From NCBI GenBank assembly GCA_040757055.1, contig JBFLXY010000001.1:310001-374000 (forward strand): a stretch of 64,000 bases of DNA, read 5' to 3'. A program made the position numbers and the translations under genes. Positions 52,601 through 62,207 of this stretch are shown here, piece after piece. This stretch comes from JAJZRJ01 sp040757055. Its GTDB lineage: Bacteria > Desulfobacterota > Desulfobulbia > Desulfobulbales > Desulfurivibrionaceae. Every line of letters begins with the position of its first letter. Position 1 is the first letter of the stretch. A model generated the notes under the pieces. It did not search any database, was not told the DNA's origin, and was given only the letters and a program-made list of their open reading frames with translations.

Positions 52601-55600
52601 GGAACGCGGCAACGAATATCTGGACATAGAATTTGAAGCCGGTTCATCCCCGCGGGTGCGGGGAACGCACGACAACTGGTTTCCCCAGCAGGAATACTAC
52701 CGGTTCATCCCCGCGGGTGCGGGGAACGCCTGTGCGAGGGTGATTCCGGCCATGTCCACTCCGGTTCATCCCCGCGGGTGCGGGGAACGCGGCTCGATCA
52801 GCAGCTTCCTGGCCAGCTCGTCCGGTTCATCCCCGCGGGTGCGGGGAACGCATAACGTCTATGGCGCTCACGGCCGCAAGGTGCGGTTCATCCCCGCGGG
52901 TGCGGGGAACGCCAGGTTGAGGCACAGCGCATGGTCTATGCCGACGGTTCATCCCCGCGGGTGCGGGGAACGCTCCTGCCACAAGGCGAACGCCCGCTTT
53001 TGCAGCGGTTCATCCCCGCGGGTGCGGGGAACGCAATGGAGCCTTCACGGTACAGAGTATTCCGGTCGGTTCATCCCCGCGGGTGCGGGGAACGCAAAGC
53101 CAATAACGCCAAAGAGCCAAATCAGGTCGGTTCATCCCCGCGGGTGCGGGGAACGCATAGCGGTTGACCTACAGGCGCTTGCAAAGGACGGTTCATCCCC
53201 GCGGGTGCGGGGAACGCACAACAAGCGCTACTGCTCCGGCATCAATCGGCGGTTCATCCCCGCGGGTGCGGGGAACGCACCGCGTTCAGCCAGTTCCGTA
53301 CCAAGTCGATCGGTTCATCCCCGCGGGTGCGGGGAACGCAGTGCTGATGATTGGCTGTTTTCAAACTGTTCCGGTTCATCCCCGCGGGTGCGGGGAACGC
53401 ATGGAGGCTGAGCGCCAGCGAAGACAAAAGGACGGTTCATCCCCGCGGGTGCGGGGAACGCACATCTACGGGCCATATGAGAGAGAACTCCGGCGGTTCA
53501 TCCCCGCGGGTGCGGGGAACGCGCTACATGAAGTACAACAGCACATTAAGAAGGCGGTTCATCCCCGCGGGTGCGGGGAACGCACTTTTTGCATCTCTGG
53601 CCGCAGATCTGTCAGCGGTTCATCCCCGCGGGTGCGGGGAACGCAAAAAAGGGATAATCCCTGGCCACGGATCGGACGGTTCATCCCCGCGGGTGCGGGG
53701 AACGCTTTCGCGCATCATAGGCCAAGCATCTCACGTACGGTTCATCCCCGCGGGTGCGGGGAACGCGTCTATGCCGTTCACCCGGAAACCAAGGCCACCG
53801 GTTCATCCCCGCGGGTGCGGGGAACGCTCCGTTTCGGCGTCAATTACTGCAATTGTGCGCGGTTCATCCCCGCGGGTGCGGGGAACGCTCGTAATTCTTC
53901 CCATTTGCGGTCAAGTGCCACGGTTCATCCCCGCGGGTGCGGGGAACGCGCGCTGGTCGCGGCCTGTCTGGTGTCGATGTGCGGTTCATCCCCGCGGGTG
54001 CGGGGAACGCGGGTGTAACTATGCGCGTAAAAGATTGGGAATCGGTTCATCCCCGCGGGTGCGGGGAACGCGACAGGGCAGCGGCGGCAATGGCCGCGTC
54101 GCGCGGTTCATCCCCGCGGGTGCGGGGAACGCATTGCACCATATATTCCATAGGTGATTTATGTCGGTTCATCCCCGCGGGTGCGGGGAACGCCTCGTAT
54201 GACCGAGCTACAAGCCACACAGCTACGGTTCATCCCCGCGGGTGCGGGGAACGCCCGAAACTCCGGCGTCGCCCTCGCCGCTCCAGCGGTTCATCCCCGC
54301 GGGTGCGGGGAACGCAACAGCACCCACGTTGATATGTTGTTGCGGAACGGTTCATCCCCGCGGGTGCGGGGAACGCATCCGCCAGCGCCGCCCCCCAAGG
54401 CCCGCGATCGGTTCATCCCCGCGGGTGCGGGGAACGCTTTCGTCAAATCCCAATCATGCCGGGCCTCTTCGGTTCATCCCCGCGGGTGCGGGGAACGCGC
54501 TTGCTGTAGGCGCTGTGAGTGCTGCGACAGCGGTTCATCCCCGCGGGTGCGGGGAACGCCTTCGGGCGGGGCATCACGGGTGATTATCCGCCGGTTCATC
54601 CCCGCGGGTGCGGGGAACGCGGATCAGCGCCTACCGATTCCAGCCCGTCGGACGGTTCATCCCCGCGGGTGCGGGGAACGCGGTTGACCAGAGTGGGCGG
54701 AGCGGCGAAGATACGGTTCATCCCCGCGGGTGCGGGGAACGCACATCATAGAGTAGTCGTTTCATAGTCATCTCCGGTTCATCCCCGCGGGTGCGGGGAA
54801 CGCTGGCTGGCGATTCAGCCCAACCATGCGGCCGACGGTTCATCCCCGCGGGTGCGGGGAACGCTACTGATCCCCGGCGTCGAGGTACTTCCGGGCCGGT
54901 TCATCCCCGCGGGTGCGGGGAACGCTTACCGATGCGCTGTCTGTTGCGCTGAAGGCTCGGTTCATCCCCGCGGGTGCGGGGAACGCATCACCGTGCGTAA
55001 CCATTGGGGCAACCTCTGCGGTTCATCCCCGCGGGTGCGGGGAACGCGGTGCAATACCCCAGGCTCCTCAGACCTCTCTCGGTTCATCCCCGCGGGTGCG
55101 GGGAACGCGGCCCAAGAATGAGAAGGGTAAGGCACTGGGTCGGTTCATCCCCGCGGGTGCGGGGAACGCCACTTGCTATAAGTGCTATCTCCTCTCTCTC
55201 ACGGTTCATCCCCGCGGGTGCGGGGAACGCCAATGCGGCGTCCTTCAAGTCGTTGCGTATTTCGGTTCATCCCCGCGGGTGCGGGGAACGCTCGCCATTG
55301 ATCTGCAAGCATTGGCCAAAGACCGGTTCATCCCCGCGGGTGCGGGGAACGCAGCCGGAAGAACTGCTGCATGACCTGCAACAGCGGTTCATCCCCGCGG
55401 GTGCGGGGAACGCAGGGGGCTGGTGAGATAGCAGCAGCCTGCGACCGGTTCATCCCCGCGGGTGCGGGGAACGCTGTTTGGGTTTCGAGATAACGCCTGA
55501 ATTAGCCGGTTCATCCCCGCGGGTGCGGGGAACGCAAGAGGCAGGCAGCAATGCGGCGCTGGTTGATCGGTTCATCCCCGCGGGTGCGGGGAACGCATAC

Positions 55601-58600
55601 GTTTGTTTGTACGGCGTCAACCGTGACGCGGTTCATCCCCGCGGGTGCGGGGAACGCTATGTCTGCCGAGACGTTCCTGTCTCCTGATTCGGTTCATCCC
55701 CGCGGGTGCGGGGAACGCCGTTACCGGTTTTGCCGCAGTTGGGGGGTTTGCGGTTCATCCCCGCGGGTGCGGGGAACGCACCTCAACGCCGGTCATGACG
55801 TACTGGGTAATCGGTTCATCCCCGCGGGTGCGGGGAACGCATCTGCAACCCACTCGGCCCGGTGCCGGTGAGCGGTTCATCCCCGCGGGTGCGGGGAACG
55901 CCGCATATAGGTGCTGGCCGTGCTTCTTGGGCGCGGTTCATCCCCGCGGGTGCGGGGAACGCCTGTCTTCCTTTGGCATGATAAAACAACACGGCGGTTC
56001 ATCCCCGCGGGTGCGGGGAACGCCGCCCCGGAAGACCATGACGTGCTCATTCGGGCGGTTCATCCCCGCGGGTGCGGGGAACGCGTTGCGAAGACAAAAT
56101 TGTTATAAACGGCGAGACGGTTCATCCCCGCGGGTGCGGGGAACGCGCCCTCAGCACATCTGGAAACCAGGGGTTGTCCGGTTCATCCCCGCGGGTGCGG
56201 GGAACGCACCCGGACGACGTTTTACACCAGATGCAGCAGCGGTTCATCCCCGCGGGTGCGGGGAACGCATCGTGAGCATCGGGCGGCCTTCCCGCTCACG
56301 CGGTTCATCCCCGCGGGTGCGGGGAACGCATCGTGAGCATCGGGCGGCCTTCCCGCTCACGCGGTTCATCCCCGCGGGTGCGGGGAACGCGGCACCAGCA
56401 CGCAGGCCATGAGGCGGGGCAGCGGTTCATCCCCGCGGGTGCGGGGAACGCGCAAGGCGCTTGGCCTTGATCTCCGCCGCTGCCGGTTCATCCCCGCGGG
56501 TGCGGGGAACGCTGTCCCTATAGCGCATATACACGGTTACAGAGCGGTTCATCCCCGCGGGTGCGGGGAACGCGACGTGCTCACCCCGGCCAAGGCAAAA
56601 GAGATGCGGTTCATCCCCGCGGGTGCGGGGAACGCTGGAAATCGCAAAAGATATCATGGCATCCTGCCGGTTCATCCCCGCGGGTGCGGGGAACGCGAAG
56701 CGCCTGGTTATATTGCCGGGGATGGAACCGGTTCATCCCCGCGGGTGCGGGGAACGCCATATGTACCTGTGCCGTTGGGCTGGGCCGGTCGGTTCATCCC
56801 CGCGGGTGCGGGGAACGCTGCACCGAAGCGCAGGCAAATTGCCTCCATTGCGGTTCATCCCCGCGGGTGCGGGGAACGCGTAGTGCCTGGTTGTGCAGGC
56901 GGAGGTGATGACGGTTCATCCCCGCGGGTGCGGGGAACGCGATTGCATATTCTGGCCGGGTACTACCACCGGCGGTTCATCCCCGCGGGTGCGGGGAACG
57001 CAACGCATAATCGTTGAAAATGTCTCTGTGTAACGGTTCATCCCCGCGGGTGCGGGGAACGCGCGGAAATATGCCATCACGCAAAACATCAGACCGGTTC
57101 ATCCCCGCGGGTGCGGGGAACGCTGGTTGATGATCTCCTTTTTTACGTCCCTGGTCGGTTCATCCCCGCGGGTGCGGGGAACGCCCCCGTATGGACAGGT
57201 TCATGCCCGTGTCAACCGGTTCATCCCCGCGGGTGCGGGGAACGCGCTGCCCTCTTCCTCGTTCCAGACGGCCGTTGCGGTTCATCCCCGCGGGTGCGGG
57301 GAACGCGCGGGCATGGCAAACGGAGTGAGATCGCGCCGCTGGTTCATCCCCGCGGGTGCGGGGAACGCCGACGGGGATGTACTCGAAGCCCTCTACGAAA
57401 CGGTTCATCCCCGCGGGTGCGGGGAACGCGAGAGCGGTGGCGAAGACTGGGAGAATATCGACGGTTCATCCCCGCGGGTGCGGGGAACGCGTGTTGGAGT
57501 CAAAAACCGTGTATCGGTCGGCCGGTTCATCCCCGCGGGTGCGGGGAACGCGCCGACCATCTACATCTACGACGAGATCAGCGCGGTTCATCCCCGCGGG
57601 TGCGGGGAACGCGGCTGTTTCATATTCTCTAGCTGCCTCATAAACGGTTCATCCCCGCGGGTGCGGGGAACGCAGTCCACAGCCTGATACCGCCCGCCCT
57701 GTTGTCGGTTCATCCCCGCGGGTGCGGGGAACGCGCTGTTTCATATTCTCTAGCTGCCTCATAAACCGGTTCATCCCCGCGGGTGCGGGGAACGCGTCAT
57801 GGCCGTTCTCCTTTTTTTGTTCGGTGGCGGTTCATCCCCGCGGGTGCGGGGAACGCTCCGCTGTAACCGTGCCGACCAACTTCGCCTTCGGTTCATCCCC
57901 GCGGGTGCGGGGAACGCCGAGCAAAAAAATAATTGGCACCATGATTTTTCGGTTCATCCCCGCGGGTGCGGGGAACGCATAGACCCTGGCCAGACCGGGG
58001 CCGCCGCGCTCGGTTCATCCCCGCGGGTGCGGGGAACGCGCAACGTAGCCTGGGGAGGTCTCGTTCGTTTGCGGTTCATCCCCGCGGGTGCGGGGAACGC
58101 AGCGAAAGGACGCTTGAAGTCTCGTCGCAGTACGGTTCATCCCCGCGGGTGCGGGGAACGCATACCCCTTTGATACCAGTTTCACGCATTTCACGGTTCA
58201 TCCCCGCGGGTGCGGGGAACGCATCAAGCGGCGCCTCCTGTGAACAGTCTCCGCCGGTTCATCCCCGCGGGTGCGGGGAACGCCCACCGCTCTCGATCCA
58301 TGCCTTGATTGCTGCCGGTTCATCCCCGCGGGTGCGGGGAACGCTTGACCTTTCCAAGCCGTATGACCAACAGTGGCGGTTCATCCCCGCGGGTGCGGGG
58401 AACGCAGCACAAGCGCGAGGGGTGGGAGGTGCTCAATCGGTTCATCCCCGCGGGTGCGGGGAACGCAAAACGGCCTTGAAATGACCGAATTTCTAAATCG
58501 GTTCATCCCCGCGGGTGCGGGGAACGCTGCTCCGCCTGTGCGTGGGTGATGAGGTAACGCGGTTCATCCCCGCGGGTGCGGGGAACGCCCAGAGCGCAGG

Positions 58601-59260
58601 GATACACGGACAATCTCGACCGGTTCATCCCCGCGGGTGCGGGGAACGCGCGGTATGCCTGTCCCTGTGTTCGACATTCGGCGGTTCATCCCCGCGGGTG
58701 CGGGGAACGCCCTATACCCTGGACAGCTCGTTTTTTGTGGTGCGGTTCATCCCCGCGGGTGCGGGGAACGCGCCAAGCTCCAAGAAGTAGATGCGCTGGT
58801 AAACGGTTCATCCCCGCGGGTGCGGGGAACGCTGAGTGGATTTACACGAGATACCCGACCCGTTCGGTTCATCCCCGCGGGTGCGGGGAACGCGACCCGG
58901 AGCCTGGCCGCGGCGTCCAGCTCCAACGGTTCATCCCCGCGGGTGCGGGGAACGCTCCGTAAACGCCGCCCTGGTCGCCGCTGCTGCCGGTTCATCCCCG
59001 CGGGTGCGGGGAACGCCCACCCCGCGAGTGGATCAACACCGCGGCCGACGGTTCATCCCCGCGGGTGCGGGGAACGCATGCTGCGCGGGTGCGGGATGAG
59101 GTACTGCACCGGTTCATCCCCGCGGGTGCGGGGAACGCTCCATAGGCTACGCCTCCATGCCGTGCCACTTCGGTTCATCCCCGCGGGTGCGGGGAACGCG
59201 TGACCAGGTTGGTCTGGTCGTTATACGGGGTAGGTTCATCCCCGCGGGTGCGGGGAACGC
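49651..59260 (-). CRISPR. Type I-E CRISPR array, 158 repeats and 157 spacers
   Basis: The 29-base repeat begins CGGTTCATCC and ends GGGGAACGC on the plus strand. Its reverse complement starts GCGTTCCCCGC and ends GGGGATGAACCG, the normal type I-E crRNA orientation, so transcription runs leftward from the leader next to cas2. By following each repeat start I count 158 units. 151 spacers are 32 bases, five are 33 (before the repeats at 51359, 56118, 56607, 57340 and 58927) and one is 31 (before 49772). Variants: a G-to-A at 50708, an A-to-T at 51731, a T first base at 51359 and 57340, an A first base at 59232. The repeat forms a CCCCGC/GCGGGG stem around a four-base loop, the Cas6e target. Confidence 0.99.
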
Positions 59261-59323
59261 ACTTCCTCTAACTCTTTGTAATTTTATTTAATTTTCAAAG
59301 AGCAAAAATCTACCAAAATTTCG
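59261..59323 (-). promoter_or_regulatory. CRISPR leader
   Basis: 63 bases of AT-rich DNA between cas2 and the first repeat. It has an inverted repeat CTCTTTG...CAAAGAG (59272-59278 and 59296-59302) around an AT core, a plausible IHF-type bending and integration site. The array promoter must be here or inside cas2, because the next base belongs to the cas2 stop. Confidence 0.8.
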
Positions 59324-59641
59324 CTACGCGTTACGCTTATCATATGGTAGCCCCGAGGCTTCTCCCTCCGGCAAGAAAGAAACAAGCATCACCCCGTCCA
59401 TTTCTACAGGGATCCGACGATTGGTGCCCACGGTGAGAAAATCGAAACCGGATTCGGTGTTGGTGGTCCAGGCCATGACCGCATTGCCATCGCCAAACCC
59501 CTCAAGCACGTTGTGCCAGATCATTTCCCGAATACGACGGGAAACCTTGCCGACATAGACCCCGGCCCGGATTTCGAGGAGCCACAAAGCTAGTCGCCCA
59601 CGCAGCCGGGGCGGTACATTTTCAACCACGATAACCAGCAT
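59324..59641 (-). CDS. cas2: CRISPR adaptation protein Cas2e
   Basis: A 105-residue protein close to E. coli Cas2 (MLVIVVENVPPRLRGRLALW, then LLEIRAGVYVG and MAWTTNTESGFDF). Two Cas2 dimers with Cas1 form the integrase that measures and inserts spacers. It overlaps cas1 by 20 bases. Its last ten residues (ASGLPYDKRNA) extend beyond the E. coli protein. Confidence 0.95.
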   Translation of the reverse strand: MLVIVVENVPPRLRGRLALWLLEIRAGVYVGKVSRRIREMIWHNVLEGFGDGNAVMAWTTNTESGFDFLTVGTNRRIPVEMDGVMLVSFLPEGEASGLPYDKRNA

Positions 59642-60545
59642 CGCCTATTTGCTCCTTGTTCGGGATGGCAATCTCCACTGCCTCCTCATGGGGTTTGGGA
59701 GGTTGCAGTTCGCCAGCCGCCAGAACCTGCTCGATGGTCGGGATGATGCGTTTCAGCAAGCCGCTCTGCCGGAACGCATCCCGGCATGCGAGCCGCACCT
59801 CGCGTTCTGGGTTAAGTGGATTTCTAGCCGCGATGCGGAACGCCACCGGCACCACGGTTTCGAACTTGAAGATATCGCCGATGTCGTAGACAAAAGACTG
59901 CGGCTTGCCGGTGTGGATGAAGCCCACTGCCGGGGCATAACCGGCCGCCAGAATCGCCGCTTCGCAGATGCCGTACATGCAAGCGGTGGCCGAACTGAGG
60001 CAGCGATTGGGCACATCGCCGCTGCCCCAACTGCTGTGATCGTAATTACGCCTCGTCCAAGCCACCCGATACTGGCGGGCCAGCAATTCATACATTTTGC
60101 GGACTCGTGCGCCCTCGATGCCGCGCAGTTGCTCGACGCTCCGCCGTTCAGGCGGTTTCTCGCCAAAGCGCAGTTCATACATCTTGCGGACAACCTTGAG
60201 CCGGGCCGTATCGTCCAAGGCCAATTTTGCCTGATAGAGCAGGCGGTCGGCCCGCGCCCCGCCCGGCTGGCCGGAGGCATACAGCCGCACACCCGCCTCG
60301 CCAATCCAAACAAGGAGACAACCGACCCGCGCGGCCAGGGTCACGGCGGCATGGGAAACCCGCGCCCCAGGCTCCAGCATCAGGCAGGCCACGGAGCCGA
60401 CCGGAATATGGGTACGGACGCCGGTCACATCCACCACCACGAAGGAGCCGTCGAGGACATCCAGGTTGCCTTTTTCCACATAGACCACCGAAATGCGGTC
60501 CTTGATGGGGATAGGCTTGAGCGGCGGGAGGATTGGTTCGTTCAT
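59622..60545 (-). CDS. cas1: CRISPR integrase Cas1e
   Basis: A 307-residue adaptation nuclease/integrase. The metal-binding residues are Glu144 (LRGIEGARVRK), His211 (GFIHTGKPQSF) and Asp224 (YDIGDIFKFE). The N-terminal beta domain is intact (ISVVYVEKGNLDVLDGSFVV). Its ATG overlaps the stop of the RhuM-Fic gene (ATGA, 60542-60545), so the two are translated as coupled genes, and its end overlaps cas2. The C terminus lacks any fusion partner. Confidence 0.96.
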   Translation of the reverse strand: MNEPILPPLKPIPIKDRISVVYVEKGNLDVLDGSFVVVDVTGVRTHIPVGSVACLMLEPGARVSHAAVTLAARVGCLLVWIGEAGVRLYASGQPGGARADRLLYQAKLALDDTARLKVVRKMYELRFGEKPPERRSVEQLRGIEGARVRKMYELLARQYRVAWTRRNYDHSSWGSGDVPNRCLSSATACMYGICEAAILAAGYAPAVGFIHTGKPQSFVYDIGDIFKFETVVPVAFRIAARNPLNPEREVRLACRDAFRQSGLLKRIIPTIEQVLAAGELQPPKPHEEAVEIAIPNKEQIGDAGYRG

Positions 60546-61522
60546 GCTTCCTTTTCATCTCCAATCAGGTTCACGATCAGCCGCACCAGCAGATCCTTGT
60601 GACCAGGCTCGCTGGCTGCGGTGAGCAGGGCCAGGGCCACCAGGGACCGGTTATCGAAGCCGACGAGACCATTCTGCCGCAAATAGAGCACAAAGAGGAA
60701 GGAGCCGATCCGCTTGTTGCCGTCGCTGAAGGGGTGATCCTTGATGACAAAGTAGAGGAGATGGGCCGCCTTTTCCTCGATGCTTGGATAGAGATCCTGA
60801 CCACCGAAGGTCTGGCCGATGGCGCCGAGGATGCCGGCCAACCCGTGGCCCCGCTCCTGGCCGAAAAGATCGGTGGCCTCGCCCCGCGCCGCCAGTTCCC
60901 TCTTGAGGGTGACGATGGCCCAGCGGGTCTCATCGAGCATAAGTCCTGTCTTTACCTCACACCGCGCCACCGGCACCGGCAGCTGCTCCTCGTCATACTC
61001 AAGCAGCAGCCGCCAAGTGCGGGCATAGCGATTGACGATCTCCAGCACCGCCCGGCCTTCCTCGCTGACCAGTTCGTGACCCTCCAGGGTAGCGGCCAGA
61101 AGAGCCATGGCCTGCTTCAGTTCGGCAACGCCCTTTTCGGCCAGTCGGTGCTGGTTGAGGGTGTAGCCCCGGACGAGATGGTCCCTTAAAACCTGGGTAG
61201 CCCAAATGCGGAACTGGGTGCCGCGCTGCGACTTCACCCGGTAGCCGACCGAGATGACAACATCAAGGTTGTAATACTCTACCTGGTATATTTTCCCGTC
61301 GCTTCCAGTTGTCGCAAAATTTGCGACAACTGATTTCTTGCGCAATTCCCCATCGTTAAACACATTGTTGATGTGTTTCGAGACAGTTTTATAATCCCTG
61401 CCGAACAATTCGGCCATTTGCTGTCGGGACAGCCAGACCGTCTCGTCCTTGAGGTGCACATCAAGGGCGTTTGTGCCGTCCTCGGACTGGTACAGGATGA
61501 TTTCGCCAAGATCGGGGTTCAT
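60542..61522 (-). CDS. RhuM-Fic/Doc protein inside the cas operon
   Basis: A 326-residue protein. Residues 1-125 carry a RhuM (virulence protein) domain (VWLSRQQMAELFGRDYKTVS, YYNLDVVISVGYRVKSQRGT, then QFRIWATQVLRDHL), which looks like a DNA-binding module. Residues 225-326 are a Fic/Doc domain with the active loop HPFSDGNKR at 263-271. Its N-K-R form is like phage P1 Doc, which phosphorylates EF-Tu, rather than AMPylating Fic (N-G-R). The catalytic His263 is present. It starts 12 bases after cas6e and ends overlapping cas1 by ATGA. No Phd-type antitoxin is next to it. Standard I-E operons go straight from cas6e to cas1, so this is an insertion. Confidence 0.9.
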   Translation of the reverse strand: MNPDLGEIILYQSEDGTNALDVHLKDETVWLSRQQMAELFGRDYKTVSKHINNVFNDGELRKKSVVANFATTGSDGKIYQVEYYNLDVVISVGYRVKSQRGTQFRIWATQVLRDHLVRGYTLNQHRLAEKGVAELKQAMALLAATLEGHELVSEEGRAVLEIVNRYARTWRLLLEYDEEQLPVPVARCEVKTGLMLDETRWAIVTLKRELAARGEATDLFGQERGHGLAGILGAIGQTFGGQDLYPSIEEKAAHLLYFVIKDHPFSDGNKRIGSFLFVLYLRQNGLVGFDNRSLVALALLTAASEPGHKDLLVRLIVNLIGDEKEA

Positions 61523-61534
61523 GTCGGTATGTCC

Positions 61535-62206
61535 CTAGAGCCGCCGAGCCAAGATGAGACCGCAGCCAAAGGATTTTGCCGGGCCAATACCACCAAACAG
61601 CGATTCTCTGACAAAAACATCAGGATCAGAAACGGTTAAAATACCGTCGAAATCAAGCGTACTGAAAGTAACTGGAGTATTCCCTTTTCCCTTGTAGAAT
61701 TTGTGCTGACGATAGCCGCCCACCCTGACTCCAGTCGCTGAAACATGAAACCCTTGCGATGTTGAGCGCTTTTCCAACCACAAATAGCCTTGCTCCTGAA
61801 CGATCTCCGGCAGGTCAATCTCCTTCTCCGTATTCTTCGCCTTTATCTTTTCCTCCATGACCACATCATGCCGTTGCTGTTTTCCGTTTGCATCATGTCG
61901 AGTACGGATCGGATTTGCCCGGAGTGAAAAGCCAAGGCGCTGACCCGGCCGCAAACACGGGTTGTATTCCTTGGTTCGTATTTCCCAAAGGCCCATGTCA
62001 TCAAGCGGCTCTCGGCTGGATACCGTGTAAAACGAGGGCCAGCCGCCAACCGGCTCATAACGATAGATAAAGTCCCGTCGGCGGTCGGGATGATCCGCAA
62101 ACAATTTCCAGATAAGCTGATGAACCTGATAGCCGCCCATTCCCGTCAGTTTGGCTATTTCTCTGGGGGTGATGCCGCGTCGCAGTCTGATTGTGCTGAA
62201 ATACAT
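61535..62206 (-). CDS. cas6e: CRISPR RNA endonuclease Cas6e
   Basis: A 223-residue processing enzyme that cuts pre-crRNA at the repeat hairpin and stays bound in Cascade. It has two RAMP folds, the likely catalytic His29 (GGYQVHQLIWKLF) and the Gly-rich C-terminal loop (FGGIGPAKSFGCGLILARR). ATG 62206 has an excellent AAGGAGGAATGAT site; the open frame above it is not coding. It begins one base from the cas5e stop. Confidence 0.94.
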   Translation of the reverse strand: MYFSTIRLRRGITPREIAKLTGMGGYQVHQLIWKLFADHPDRRRDFIYRYEPVGGWPSFYTVSSREPLDDMGLWEIRTKEYNPCLRPGQRLGFSLRANPIRTRHDANGKQQRHDVVMEEKIKAKNTEKEIDLPEIVQEQGYLWLEKRSTSQGFHVSATGVRVGGYRQHKFYKGKGNTPVTFSTLDFDGILTVSDPDVFVRESLFGGIGPAKSFGCGLILARRL

Positions 62207-62207
62207 A

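Noticed and set aside
52853..52882. Possible self-targeting spacer sharing a stretch with the accC-corC gap near 40471
   Set aside because: Only about 14 spacer bases match, without an extended seed or PAM; this is within chance in a window of this size.
56697..56911. A third possible homologous spacer pair (56697-56728 and 56880-56911, sharing CGCCTGGTT/TGCCTGGTT)
   Set aside because: About 19 of 32 bases agree and the peptides match poorly; too weak next to the two clear pairs.
59078..59109. A spacer that contains a 12-base piece of the repeat core (CGCGGGTGCGGG)
   Set aside because: The flanks do not match the repeat, and GC-rich targets can share such a string; I do not take it as repeat-derived DNA.
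49615..59203. Many long open frames across the array with repeated peptides such as RFIPAGAGNA, VHPRGCGER and SSPRVRGT
   Set aside because: They are translations of the CRISPR repeat in three frames; the 61-base unit shifts the frame at each step. They are not genes.
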